Of a stretch of 64,000 nucleotides of DNA, positions 8,885-18,123 are shown one piece after another. Origin of the DNA: Neobacillus niacini. Lineage in GTDB: Bacteria > Bacillota > Bacilli > Bacillales > Cytobacillaceae. Location: contig NZ_JAMBOB010000015.1 in assembly GCF_023715415.1 (NCBI RefSeq), forward strand, positions 1-64,000, in the 5' to 3' direction. A program made the translations under genes and the position numbers. Under the pieces are notes generated by a model. It made no database searches. It was given only the letters and a program-made list of their open reading frames with translations, and was not told the origin of the DNA. The stretch's first letter is position 1, and every line of letters begins with the position of its first letter.

Positions 8885-10420
8885 TTATTCCCATTCAATC
8901 GTTGCAGGTGGTTTACTCGTAATGTCATAGACCACTCGGTTAACGTGAGCTACTTCATTAACAATCCGTGTTGAAATCACTTCAAGTACATCCCATGGGA
9001 TACGTGCCCAATCAGAGGTCATTCCATCAATGGACGTAACGGCGCGAATACCGATTGTATAATCATATGTTCTGGCATCACCCATAACACCAACACTGCG
9101 AATGTCAGGAAGCACCGTGAAGTATTGCCATATTTCACGATCAAGTCCTGCTTTCTTAATTTCTTCACGCAAGATCCAATCAGACTCGCGTACAATCTCA
9201 AGCTTATCTTCTGAAATTGCTCCTAGGACACGGATTCCAAGACCTGGTCCAGGGAAAGGCTGTCTCCAAACAATATCATCCGGAATTCCAAGCTCTGTTC
9301 CTAAAGCACGAACTTCATCCTTAAACAAGGTATTCAATGGTTCGATTAATTTAAACTGCATGTCTTCTGGCAATCCGCCGACATTATGATGAGACTTAAT
9401 CGTTTGTGCAGTGGCGGTTCCACTTTCGATGATATCAGTGTACAGCGTTCCTTGAGCTAAAAAGTCAATCCCTTCAAGCTTTGTTGCTTCGTCATCGAAT
9501 ACATAAATGAATTCATTGCCAATAATTTTCCGCTTTTTCTCAGGATCTGAGACACCTTCTAGCTTCGATAAGAAACGTTCTTTCGCATCCACTTTAATGA
9601 CATTCATATGGAAGCCATCTGCAAAGGTCTTCATGACACTTTCAGCTTCATTTTTACGAAGAAGCCCATGGTCAACAAAAATACAGGTTAGTTGATCGCC
9701 AATCGCTTTATGAATAAGAACAGCAACAACAGAAGAGTCTACTCCACCGCTTAGTGCACAAAGTACTTTCTTATCTCCAACCTGCTCGCGAATCTTTGCC
9801 ATTTCCACTTCAATGAAGTTCCCCATCGACCAATCGCCTTTACACTCACATACATTAAAGACGAAATTCTTAAGCAGCTCATTTCCATATACAGAGTGGC
9901 GAACTTCTGGGTGGAATTGAACCGCGTATAACTTTCTGTACTCATTACTCATTGCTGAAATCGGGCAGGAAGGGTTTGTTCCGTCAATTGTAAAGCCCGC
10001 AGGTGCTTCAACAACCAAATCTCCATGACTCATCCAAACCACTTGCTCCTCAGGCATATCATGGAATAGCTTAGTTTGATTTTGAAGATTCAATACTGCC
10101 TTTCCATATTCACGGTTCTTTGCTTTTTCAACTTTCCCTTCAAAGTGCACTGTCATTAATTGCATACCATAGCAAATCCCTAAGATAGGCAGACCCATTT
10201 CAAAAATTTCCTCATCGCAGCGGAATGAGTTCTCATCATATACACTATTCGGTCCACCTGAAAAAATGATCCCCTTTGGATTCAACTTTCTGATTTCCTC
10301 TGCGGTAATGGTATGTGGATGAAGTTCACTGTAAACACCAAACTCACGAATCCTGCGTGTAATCAACTGGTTATACTGGCTTCCAAAGTCTAAAACAACA
10401 ATCAAATCTGTATTTGTCAA
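8885..10420 (-). CDS. guaA: GMP synthase (glutamine-hydrolysing)
   Basis: Converts XMP to GMP with ATP and glutamine. It has an N-terminal class I amidotransferase domain (GICYGMQLM with catalytic Cys; QFHPEVRHS with His and Glu), a central ATP-pyrophosphatase P-loop (LSGGVDSSV) and a C-terminal dimerisation domain ending KPPATIEWE. The start is assigned to TTG 10420 (MTNTDLIVVLDF): the upstream in-frame codons TTG GAA GAG GTG are themselves the ribosome site (GAAGAGGTGG), so starts at 10438 or 10429 are unlikely; GTG 10423 is an alternative. Preceded by its own guanine riboswitch. Confidence 0.96.
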   Translation of the reverse strand: MTNTDLIVVLDFGSQYNQLITRRIREFGVYSELHPHTITAEEIRKLNPKGIIFSGGPNSVYDENSFRCDEEIFEMGLPILGICYGMQLMTVHFEGKVEKAKNREYGKAVLNLQNQTKLFHDMPEEQVVWMSHGDLVVEAPAGFTIDGTNPSCPISAMSNEYRKLYAVQFHPEVRHSVYGNELLKNFVFNVCECKGDWSMGNFIEVEMAKIREQVGDKKVLCALSGGVDSSVVAVLIHKAIGDQLTCIFVDHGLLRKNEAESVMKTFADGFHMNVIKVDAKERFLSKLEGVSDPEKKRKIIGNEFIYVFDDEATKLEGIDFLAQGTLYTDIIESGTATAQTIKSHHNVGGLPEDMQFKLIEPLNTLFKDEVRALGTELGIPDDIVWRQPFPGPGLGIRVLGAISEDKLEIVRESDWILREEIKKAGLDREIWQYFTVLPDIRSVGVMGDARTYDYTIGIRAVTSIDGMTSDWARIPWDVLEVISTRIVNEVAHVNRVVYDITSKPPATIEWE

Positions 10421-10469
10421 CACGGCCACCTCTTCCAAAATAATAAGGTTAGTATTTACTTAAATCACA

Positions 10470-10622
10470 AAAAAAAACTAGAATTCCCCCTCCGTATAAA
10501 ACACAGAAGGCAGAATTCTAGCTTTCTCGCAATTGCTATGACAGAAATTTCTGCCTTCATAGTCAGGTCATTACGGTGACCCGGTAGAGACTCTCGAACC
10601 GATCTTCGAGGATATATGAAGG
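10470..10622 (-). promoter_or_regulatory. Guanine riboswitch of guaA
   Basis: Aptamer 10554-10622 on the minus strand: P1 arms CCTTCATA and TATGAAGG, J2/3 GTCTCTACCGGG, and CTGACTATG with the guanine-specifying C. A terminator (10470-10521) follows, with stem CTAGAATTC / GAATTCTAG and nine T. Second guanine switch within 2 kb. Confidence 0.95.
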
Positions 10623-10646
10623 AAAACCGTATAAATTTACGCCTTA

Positions 10647-10675
10647 TTGTAACAATAGGTTGATTTACCGGTCAA
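10647..10675 (-). promoter_or_regulatory. guaA promoter
   Basis: TTGACC (10670-10675), about 17-18 nt, TACAAT (10647-10652). The -35 overlaps the stop codon of the upstream yebA-like gene. Confidence 0.7.
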
Positions 10676-12870
10676 GCAATTGTCTTTTTAATTAAATTTT
10701 CCCACAATTCATGTGAATCCTTCCAGCTTCCCTCTGGGAGTTTCTGATGGTATAGATATTCCTCATATCTATCAGTCAGCTTGGACATCTCTCTAGATTC
10801 AAAAAAGGTATCAATGTATCTGGCATAACTTCTAAGTGTTTGATTTTCATTTCGTTTAAGACCATAACGCTCCAATTGCTCTAGAAGAATAAGATAAGCC
10901 TTACCGATGTTTTCATCCTTTTTTCTTAATCGGAACTGAAGTAAATACAAATTCGGAATCCACCTTCCTCGGGATCGATACAGAAGGCCCGCTGCCCCAA
11001 CAACAATTGCGGATACGAATAAAATCATTTTCCAGTTATTATTAAAAAATATTTTTATCTCCAACCAGATACCATTGAAAGAAAAAGATTGATTCTCAGC
11101 CGTTGGACTTGTGCTAACTTTCTCCTGATTCTGCTGTGGTTTTGGAGCTGGCTGAGCAGTTGTTTCCACCGCAGCAGGTGTGCCATCTGGATTCGTAAAA
11201 CTAATCGAAACGTCATTTGTAAAACCCTTCGTTGGTTCAAAAGGAACCCATCCCTGATTAGGAAAATAAACCTCCACCCATGAATGTGCATTATTATTGG
11301 TGATTTCATAGATTGATTTCGAAGTATCACCTTCGCTAAACTCCTGAAACTCCCCACCGGTATAGCCTTTAACCCAGCGAGTAGGAATTCCTAATGTTCG
11401 AAGCAGAACTGACATTGATGTAGAAAAATTATCACAATATCCTACTTTTGTATCAAATAAAAATTGATCGACATAATCATCATTTTCTCCAGGAACAGCG
11501 ACATCCTTTTGATCATAACGAAATTCAGAACCACTAAAATAGCGCTCAATTGCTTTTGCCTTATCGAACCAGTTTGTTTCTCTTTCTGTAATACTGACTG
11601 CTAATTCCTTTATTCTTTCAGGAAGATTCTCCGGCAGCTGCGTATATTGGGCTAGGAATCCTGGATCTATCTGTCCTGGGTCGACAACACTCGTCTCCCT
11701 TAAATCACTTGCCTCATATCTTGGAATTTTATACTCAACAGTATAAGCGTCGGGAGCAATCGGCTTAGAATTAAAACCGAAAATTGAAATCTTTTCCTTC
11801 GGAGAATCGATTTCTAAGGTATAACTGCGTTCAAATTGCACCCTTTGTATTCCTGCAGGATAAATGAGGTGCTCATAATCCATAAATAAGAATAATCTTG
11901 CTGATTCTTCCCTGGTTTGTACCGTTGATGGAATAGAGAGTACAGGTATTACATCATCCCCGTCTACTGTGACAGTAGTTGAAGTAGATGGAATCCAGCC
12001 TTTCCCCGTGTAATGATCCTTTGTTTCTACCTTCCAATAATTCTTCTGCTTGGCTTCGGTCTTAAATACAGTACTGTCATCCCCAATAAAAGGGCCGCCT
12101 AATTGAGTATCGTCTGAACCATAACCAACTTTCGAAACACCTTTTCCATTTGCATCTTCTCCGCCTTTATTGCCAGCAGCCTTAAGATATGGAACAGGGT
12201 CTGGCCATATTGGTTCGAACTTAGGTGCCATTATCCCAACAATCACGCTAAAAGCAATCATTAAAACCAGTGGTCTCATCCATTTATGAGTAAGAATAGA
12301 ATCTGCACTTACCTCTTCCTTATCCAGGATTCTGTAATAGGTTAACATCCCCATGACAGCAAAACCCACAACAACGGTTCGAACAATCGCTGTACTCGCA
12401 TTATAAAGTGTAAACGTATCCAAAACCGTTATGTAAATAAGTGTCATAAAGAAGAAAATAAAAATCCTTTTTCGGTTTAAGAGCCAATAGTTGACTAAGT
12501 AAACCATTAACCAAAGTAAAGTAAAAAACAAAAGTGTACGAAGTTCATTTGTTATCCCCATCCAATTAAAAGCGAAAATGACACTTATATTCGTAGTTAA
12601 ATCACTTAAAAAGGAGGTCAGCCAGCCTAATTGAAAGAATCCTGTATCATAATGAAACATATGAACAGAAAAGAGGATAAACCATATCTTTACAATTATT
12701 TGCCAAATCCGCTTTAGCTTTAAGAAGGCTACTGCAAAAGAAAGGAGAATAAAAATAACAAACATTTCAATATGGTCTGTTTGAGTTAATTGCTCTACCG
12801 GACGTAACCATTCCCACAAAAGCAAAAACCCCAATAAATATACAAGAAAGGTTTGAAGATTTCTTTTCAT
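10672..12870 (-). CDS. yebA: Transglutaminase-like membrane protein (YebA/TgpA type)
   Basis: 732 residues: about six N-terminal helices (to about residue 220), an extracytoplasmic part with a transglutaminase core (KVGYCDNFSTSMSVLLR with the nucleophilic Cys, NNAHSWVEVYF with His, later Asp), a C-terminal helix (about 610-630) and a DUF4129-like cytoplasmic tail. The family sits with a MoxR ATPase and a DUF58 protein, as here, where it follows both with a 4-nt overlap. The substrate is unknown; a cell-surface protein cross-linking or maturation role is inferred. Same gene order as Bacillus subtilis yeaC-yeaD-yebA-guaA. Confidence 0.9.
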   Translation of the reverse strand: MKRNLQTFLVYLLGFLLLWEWLRPVEQLTQTDHIEMFVIFILLSFAVAFLKLKRIWQIIVKIWFILFSVHMFHYDTGFFQLGWLTSFLSDLTTNISVIFAFNWMGITNELRTLLFFTLLWLMVYLVNYWLLNRKRIFIFFFMTLIYITVLDTFTLYNASTAIVRTVVVGFAVMGMLTYYRILDKEEVSADSILTHKWMRPLVLMIAFSVIVGIMAPKFEPIWPDPVPYLKAAGNKGGEDANGKGVSKVGYGSDDTQLGGPFIGDDSTVFKTEAKQKNYWKVETKDHYTGKGWIPSTSTTVTVDGDDVIPVLSIPSTVQTREESARLFLFMDYEHLIYPAGIQRVQFERSYTLEIDSPKEKISIFGFNSKPIAPDAYTVEYKIPRYEASDLRETSVVDPGQIDPGFLAQYTQLPENLPERIKELAVSITERETNWFDKAKAIERYFSGSEFRYDQKDVAVPGENDDYVDQFLFDTKVGYCDNFSTSMSVLLRTLGIPTRWVKGYTGGEFQEFSEGDTSKSIYEITNNNAHSWVEVYFPNQGWVPFEPTKGFTNDVSISFTNPDGTPAAVETTAQPAPKPQQNQEKVSTSPTAENQSFSFNGIWLEIKIFFNNNWKMILFVSAIVVGAAGLLYRSRGRWIPNLYLLQFRLRKKDENIGKAYLILLEQLERYGLKRNENQTLRSYARYIDTFFESREMSKLTDRYEEYLYHQKLPEGSWKDSHELWENLIKKTIA

Positions 12871-14087
12871 CGCAAATTCACCTCCAAAAAGGCGGAAGCA
12901 AATTCCCCTTCATGAACCATTAAAACCCGTACATTTCGTGCATTGGCTAAAGCAATAAGGGACCTTTCACTTTCTGTAGGAACTTCTTTTTCACCTTTTA
13001 TGAGAAAAAGAGTAATCTTTCCTTTTCTTTGTCCTAGAAAGCCTGCCTTTTCGATTAAAGGCTTTGTTAATTGAGCGGTTACGAGTAAGAAGGACACCGT
13101 TTGCTGGACAAACATTCCCTCCGTTTCTACTACCTTCTCAAATGAGGATGAACTTTTTGCTTCTATCCTTGCAAGATGATAAAAGAGCTGATGAAGTTGG
13201 TCTTCCCCGCCCCTAATAGGAAAGGATGCTCTCTCAGTGCTAATCGTTAAGAGCCCCGTTTGTGCGCCCTTTTTTAGAACTGCTCGCAGTAGAGAGGCGG
13301 TAAAGGAAACAACCCCCTCAAAGCGCTTATCCGGATAACAGTCCATTACAACAAACACATCATGGGATTGGCGTTGTTCAAATTCCTTCGTCATGATTTC
13401 GTTCCGTTTTGCAGAGGCCTTCCAGTTTATCCAAGAAAAGCGGTCCCCAGGCTGGTAATCCCTTACACCAATTGCTAGTGTGGTATCACGCTGAACCCGC
13501 TCTCTTGAGGCAGTCATCCCTTGATCAAAATGTGTCTCAAACGGGCGGTAAACCAACTCAGTATAAGCTGGATAGGCAATAACTTTACTTACCATAGAAT
13601 GGACTTTTTCTTTTTCAACTAAGCCTAAAGGGTCACCGGTCCGAACGATAAAACTGTCAAATTTATGCTCACCGCGCGGCAGATTCTCAATCATATATTC
13701 ATAGGTAAATTCCTTCTTAAAACCTGGTAATACTAGGACCTTTGATTTTTTTTTCTGATGAGTACGTGTAAGTGTATCTGTTAATTTATCTTCAATAAGC
13801 AAATAGAATATAGGGAAGATAGAGTTTCTCTTCACATTTACAGTCACTTTTAAAGGCTCACCTGCATTATAGTCTGTTTGGGGTATTTTACGAGTAATGT
13901 CAAGCTCACTTAGAGAATAGAATGATAGGCCAACACAATAGACAGCAAACGGTATGAAACTATAAAATAAAAACCAGCTAACAAATCCCCCCTGAAACAT
14001 CGCATAGGAAAACGTAAGCACAATCAAAAATAGTAAGACAACAAACTTCCATACCTTTTTGAATGGAATCCACAATTTCTTCATCAT
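12867..14087 (-). CDS. yeaD: DUF58 domain protein (YeaD type)
   Basis: 406 residues with two N-terminal helices (about 12-55), a beta-rich middle and a DUF58/von Willebrand A-like domain (RDYQPGDRFSWINWKASAKRNEIMTKEFE is split by the conserved RxYxPGD and WxAsaR elements, and VVMDCYPD resembles the MIDAS start). Such proteins work with MoxR ATPases on an unknown complex. It overlaps yebA by 4 nt and yeaC by 1 nt, so the three are coupled. Confidence 0.88.
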   Translation of the reverse strand: MMKKLWIPFKKVWKFVVLLFLIVLTFSYAMFQGGFVSWFLFYSFIPFAVYCVGLSFYSLSELDITRKIPQTDYNAGEPLKVTVNVKRNSIFPIFYLLIEDKLTDTLTRTHQKKKSKVLVLPGFKKEFTYEYMIENLPRGEHKFDSFIVRTGDPLGLVEKEKVHSMVSKVIAYPAYTELVYRPFETHFDQGMTASRERVQRDTTLAIGVRDYQPGDRFSWINWKASAKRNEIMTKEFEQRQSHDVFVVMDCYPDKRFEGVVSFTASLLRAVLKKGAQTGLLTISTERASFPIRGGEDQLHQLFYHLARIEAKSSSSFEKVVETEGMFVQQTVSFLLVTAQLTKPLIEKAGFLGQRKGKITLFLIKGEKEVPTESERSLIALANARNVRVLMVHEGEFASAFLEVNLR

Positions 14088-15043
14088 TACTTCACAAGCC
14101 TTTGTACAGGAACCGGAATTCTCATAATCACTCGGTTGACAATTTCTTCTGCTGTAATTCCTTCAAACTTTGCTTCTGATTTCAAAATAATGCGATGGGA
14201 CAAAACAAATGGTGCTAAATACTGGATATCATCCGGTAGGACATAATCACGTCCATACATGAAGGCATAGGCTTGTGCCGCTTTCATCAAAGCAATTGAT
14301 CCCCTTGGACTAGCGCCAAGATAGACCCCAGCAAACCGTCTCGTCTGGTTAACAATATCTACTATATAGCGTTTTATTGTATCGTCTACGTAGACTTCTT
14401 TTATTTCTTTTTGCAATGCAATTAAACCCTCAAGGTCAATGACCGGATATAGGTCTTCAATTGGCGGGACCCTTTGTGCCCTGTTTAGTACTTCTATCTC
14501 TTCCTCTACTTCTGGATAGCCCATTTTCATCTTCAACAAAAAGCGGTCCAGCTGTGCTTCTGGCAATGGATACGTACCTTCATATTCGATTGGATTTTGT
14601 GTAGCCATAACAAAGAATGGCTTGTGTAGTCGATGGGTAACACCATCAATGGTTACACTCGCCTCCTCCATTCCTTCAAGTAAGGCAGACTGGGTTTTGG
14701 GTGAGGTTCGATTGATCTCATCTGCTAGGATTATATTCCCCATCAACGGTCCTGGTCGAAATTCGAATTCCATTTCTTTCGGATTGTAAATGGAAATTCC
14801 GGTCACATCAGAGGGCAATAAGTCAGGAGTAAATTGGATCCTCCGGAAGTTAGCATTGACCGACTTCGCAAGTGCACGAACCATCATTGTCTTTCCTACA
14901 CCTGGTACATCTTCTAGCAGCACATGGCCTTCCGCTAATAAAGCAATAAGGCTAAGCTCAGCTACATTTCTTTTTCCAATCATAACCTTTTCAATGTTTA
15001 TAAGAATTTTCTCTATCGTTGGATTCATTTGTTCACGGGCCAC
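14087..15043 (-). CDS. yeaC: MoxR-family AAA+ ATPase (YeaC type)
   Basis: 318 residues. It has Walker A EDVPGVGKT, Walker B ILADEINR, sensor 1 (MATQNPIEYEGTYPLPEAQ) and a lid domain with the SPRGSIALMKAAQA element typical of MoxR/RavA. It probably acts as a chaperone ATPase for the DUF58 and transglutaminase partners. The start is GTG 15043, with GAGGAGG 6-7 nt upstream. A TATAAT sits about 60 nt upstream but no good -35 is visible. Confidence 0.92.
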   Translation of the reverse strand: MAREQMNPTIEKILINIEKVMIGKRNVAELSLIALLAEGHVLLEDVPGVGKTMMVRALAKSVNANFRRIQFTPDLLPSDVTGISIYNPKEMEFEFRPGPLMGNIILADEINRTSPKTQSALLEGMEEASVTIDGVTHRLHKPFFVMATQNPIEYEGTYPLPEAQLDRFLLKMKMGYPEVEEEIEVLNRAQRVPPIEDLYPVIDLEGLIALQKEIKEVYVDDTIKRYIVDIVNQTRRFAGVYLGASPRGSIALMKAAQAYAFMYGRDYVLPDDIQYLAPFVLSHRIILKSEAKFEGITAEEIVNRVIMRIPVPVQRLVK

Positions 15044-15294
15044 TTTACATCCTCCTCATGGAAATGCCGATTAAAGACATTATATCTGTATATTCTATTT
15101 TTTACTGTAAAATTCCTGTAAAAAGTCACACAATACAAAAAATTCCAACAAGCATTAGACGAATAAGTATCGTAAATGTTTCAAAAAATGAATACTCTTC
15201 CTAGAACTTTTACCCACACTGGATCATCTTACTGTGAATAAACTAAACTATTATCGCAGAGTACTAATATCAAAACAGTTAGGGGTTAATCAAT

Positions 15295-16392
15295 ATGTCC
15301 CTTAATAATCAACGACCAACGATAGCGGTTACGGGCAGTGCCGGAAAAACAACAACCAAATCTATGATAGCTTCAGTTTTACGACAAAGATGGACGATTT
15401 TTGAATCTAGAAATGTGAAAAATTTGATTATGAGTACGAAAAAAAACGCTATGAGGCTTAGAGATATTCATAAAGCAGTGGTGGTCGAATTTGGCATCCT
15501 TAACTATGGATACATTACCAAGCATTGTAGTTTTATCAAACCTAATATTGGTGTGATTACTAACATTGGCACCGCTCATATAGGAACCTTTGGCGGTGAC
15601 GTTACAAAGTTAGCAGCAGCCAAATCAGAACTTATTCAACATATGGAACAATCTGGTATTTTCTTATTTAATGCAGATGACGAAAACTCTAAGCATTTGC
15701 TAATCGATTCCTTTCCAGGAACGGTGATAAAGGTTGGAATAAACAATAAAGCAAATTATCAAGCAGCGAAAGTGGAATATACCAATAAAGGCATGAGTTT
15801 CGAAGTTAGACTCCGGGGCAGAAACGTTCCCTTTTTCATTCCGACTTTTGGTGTGCACAATGTCTATAACGCACTTTTTGCAATTGCCATTGGTGATCTT
15901 CTTGGCTTTTCTTCTAGAGAAATTTCAAAAGGTTTGCGCCTATATAAAAAACCCATTATGCGGTTGGTTACTACTAAATTAAAGAACAATATTACCGTAA
16001 TAGATGATTCCTACAGTGCGAATGTAAATGCGATGAAGGCGGCAATTGACGTCCTGACGAACATAGGGAAGGATGGACCAAAAATCGCTATTCTCGGAAA
16101 CATGAAGGGATTAGGAGTCATCACGAAGGAAGCACATATGGAGATAGGGAAATATGCGGCCATGAAAAAAGTAGATGTACTTTATACCATCGGTAAGGAT
16201 GCAAGAATGATTTCGCAAGCAGCACTGGAACATGGAATGCCTCCAGAAAATGTCATTCATTTTGAACATAAAAAATACTTATTTCAAGCTCTTGAAACTC
16301 TATCCCAAGGAACTACTATCTTGGTGAAGGGGTCCCGCAAAACCAGGATGGAAAATGTGGTGAATTATTTAGTAGCGAATTACGGAGAATGA
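15295..16392 (+). CDS. Mur ligase family protein, MurF-like, lacking the N-terminal domain
   Basis: 365 residues. It begins almost at the ATP loop (TGSAGKTTTKSM, residues about 13-24) and keeps the central metal/ATP segment (VVVEFGILNYGYI; NIGTAHIGTFGG) and the C-terminal Mur domain (VIDDSYSANVNAMKAA; ILVKGSRKTRMENVV). Canonical MurF is about 450 residues, so the UDP-MurNAc-tripeptide-binding domain is missing. It is therefore unlikely to be the housekeeping MurF; the substrate is unknown. AGGGG lies 9 nt before ATG 15295. It is the only plus-strand gene of the left half and ends next to an integrase stub. Confidence 0.85.
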   Translation: MSLNNQRPTIAVTGSAGKTTTKSMIASVLRQRWTIFESRNVKNLIMSTKKNAMRLRDIHKAVVVEFGILNYGYITKHCSFIKPNIGVITNIGTAHIGTFGGDVTKLAAAKSELIQHMEQSGIFLFNADDENSKHLLIDSFPGTVIKVGINNKANYQAAKVEYTNKGMSFEVRLRGRNVPFFIPTFGVHNVYNALFAIAIGDLLGFSSREISKGLRLYKKPIMRLVTTKLKNNITVIDDSYSANVNAMKAAIDVLTNIGKDGPKIAILGNMKGLGVITKEAHMEIGKYAAMKKVDVLYTIGKDARMISQAALEHGMPPENVIHFEHKKYLFQALETLSQGTTILVKGSRKTRMENVVNYLVANYGE

Positions 16393-16434
16393 TACGGCAG
16401 GAACAGAATATATTCGAGAAATATATAGTAACAA

Positions 16435-16470
16435 GAAAAGGCCTCTCACCATTTCCGGTTAAGAGGCCAA
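16435..16470 (+). pseudogene. Integrase C-terminal stub 1 / minus-strand terminator
   Basis: Plus-frame residues EKASHHFRL match the stubs at 23946, 33330 and 62368, and 20 of 23 bases match the 23955 stub. On the minus strand the same DNA forms GGCCTCT / AGAGGCC followed by TTTTCTTGTT, a plausible terminator for the amidohydrolase operon. No groEL att copy is visible beside this stub. Confidence 0.5.
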
Positions 16471-16791
16471 ACAAATTCATTCCTAATTTCTCGACAAATT
16501 TTTTACTCCTCAAAACCCATTTAAGCCCTGCATCACAGGAAAAAACACGTTTTTAATCATACGATTGATTAGCACAAATCGGAACTAATCAATCATTTGA
16601 TTAAAATCATCGCAAACCCTTATGACAAAAGAACTCTGCCATCATTTCGGGAAAATTTTTTGTCGAGGATTGGTTAAAATTTTTTATACTCGTCCACAGC
16701 CGCTATAAAATAAGACTTAGCTTTACTACATTGAAAAGTGCCATTATACGTGACCGGTTCTCAGTTTGGTCGAATCATGCACACATCCCCT
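16471..16791. other. Intergenic region with inverted repeat
   Basis: No gene seen. GATTGATTAG (16563-16572) and CTAATCAATC (16585-16594) form a perfect 10-bp inverted repeat, followed by CATTTGATT. The motif AATCAATC(A/G)TTTG(A/G)TT recurs at about 30239 and, reversed, at about 30440. Confidence 0.4.
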
Positions 16792-18123
16792 TTATTTTCC
16801 CGCCATTGCTTTTAATGCTTTTGTTTTAAATCCGCATTGCTCCATGGCTTCAGAAAGCTCTGCTCTTAATTGCTCTTCATCAAAATCCACTAACTTTTTT
16901 CCTGTAACCACTTGCTTCCCAGCGATAAAGACGTCTCGTACATTGCCAGCATTAGCCGCGTACACCAAAGCAGAATACGGGTCAAAAATAGGAAACATAT
17001 TGACTGAATCGGTTTCCACTAGGATGAAATCGGCTTGTTTCCCTGCCTCGATAGTGCCAATTTGCTCCTCCATGCCTAACACTTTCGCTCCTCCTATGGT
17101 CGCTAACTTTACAATCTCTACAGCTGGAAAGGCACTGCGGTCCTTTAAGTATGTTTTATGAAAATTAGCAAACAATCGCATTTGGCTAAATAAATCCAAG
17201 GTATTCCCGCTGCTTGGGCCATCTGTTCCCAGTCCAACCGCTATACCAGCAGATAATAAATCCCGAACGCGGGCTACCCCTTTAGCAGATTTAGTATTAG
17301 CACCGATACAATGAGCCACTTTTACATCGTACTTTTTCAATAATTCAATATCATGATCGGACAAATGAATACAGTGTGCAGCGACAAATCTTGGACTCAA
17401 TACGCCAATCTCTTCTAAAAATTCAATCGGAGTTTGATTGTGTTCTTCACGAAATTTATCCATTTCAAATTCCATTTCACTGACATGCATCATCCAAGGT
17501 ACATTGTATTTTTGAGACAAAACAGCCGCTTCCTGGAGCACTTCAATGGTATTAGAGTAGGGGGCATGAGGTGCTACTGATGCTTGAATTCTCCCATTTC
17601 CTTGCCATTTCGGCAGAAAACTTTGAGCATACAGTAAGCCGCCCATTGGCTCTAGTACATCAACCGTTACTGAATCAATGACGGTTTCTGCCAAAATACC
17701 GCGGCTATTCATTTCTTCTGCCGCTTCTGCCAATTGTTGTTCAAAATAATACATATCAAAGAAGGTCGTAATACCGGCGAGCTGCATTTCAGCAATGGCA
17801 TATTTTGCGCTCGTGTAAGCTAGCTGTTCATTCATACATTCATTTTCTAACGGAAATAAGAAACGTCGTAACCGGTCTGGATAGTCATCCCCTAATGAAC
17901 GAAACGGAATCATACCTATATGAGTATGTGTATTAACCATGCCAGGCAGCAAAATAGCCCCTTTGGCGTCGAGGCACTTGTCATAGGCGAGGTCCTGTGG
18001 CAATAACTCCATCGAACCAACATCTAAAATTTTGTCATCAGCTGTTATTATATAGCCATTTTGGAACTGCTCCATCTGCTCATTCATTGTTAAAACCCAA
18101 GCATTTTTAATCACTATTTTCAA
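16792..18123 (-). CDS. Amidohydrolase, MTA/SAH deaminase type
   Basis: 443-residue amidohydrolase-superfamily deaminase. Metal ligands are visible as NTHTHIGM (first HxH), MHVSEME, AHCIHLSD and LGTDGPSSGN (last Asp). The GTDGPSS element and length fit the 5'-methylthioadenosine / S-adenosylhomocysteine deaminase (TrzA/MtaD) group rather than guanine deaminase. It overlaps the adenine deaminase gene by 4 nt and is the last gene of a purine-salvage operon. It probably deaminates an adenosine-like compound; the exact substrate is inferred. Confidence 0.83.
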   Translation of the reverse strand: MKIVIKNAWVLTMNEQMEQFQNGYIITADDKILDVGSMELLPQDLAYDKCLDAKGAILLPGMVNTHTHIGMIPFRSLGDDYPDRLRRFLFPLENECMNEQLAYTSAKYAIAEMQLAGITTFFDMYYFEQQLAEAAEEMNSRGILAETVIDSVTVDVLEPMGGLLYAQSFLPKWQGNGRIQASVAPHAPYSNTIEVLQEAAVLSQKYNVPWMMHVSEMEFEMDKFREEHNQTPIEFLEEIGVLSPRFVAAHCIHLSDHDIELLKKYDVKVAHCIGANTKSAKGVARVRDLLSAGIAVGLGTDGPSSGNTLDLFSQMRLFANFHKTYLKDRSAFPAVEIVKLATIGGAKVLGMEEQIGTIEAGKQADFILVETDSVNMFPIFDPYSALVYAANAGNVRDVFIAGKQVVTGKKLVDFDEEQLRAELSEAMEQCGFKTKALKAMAGK

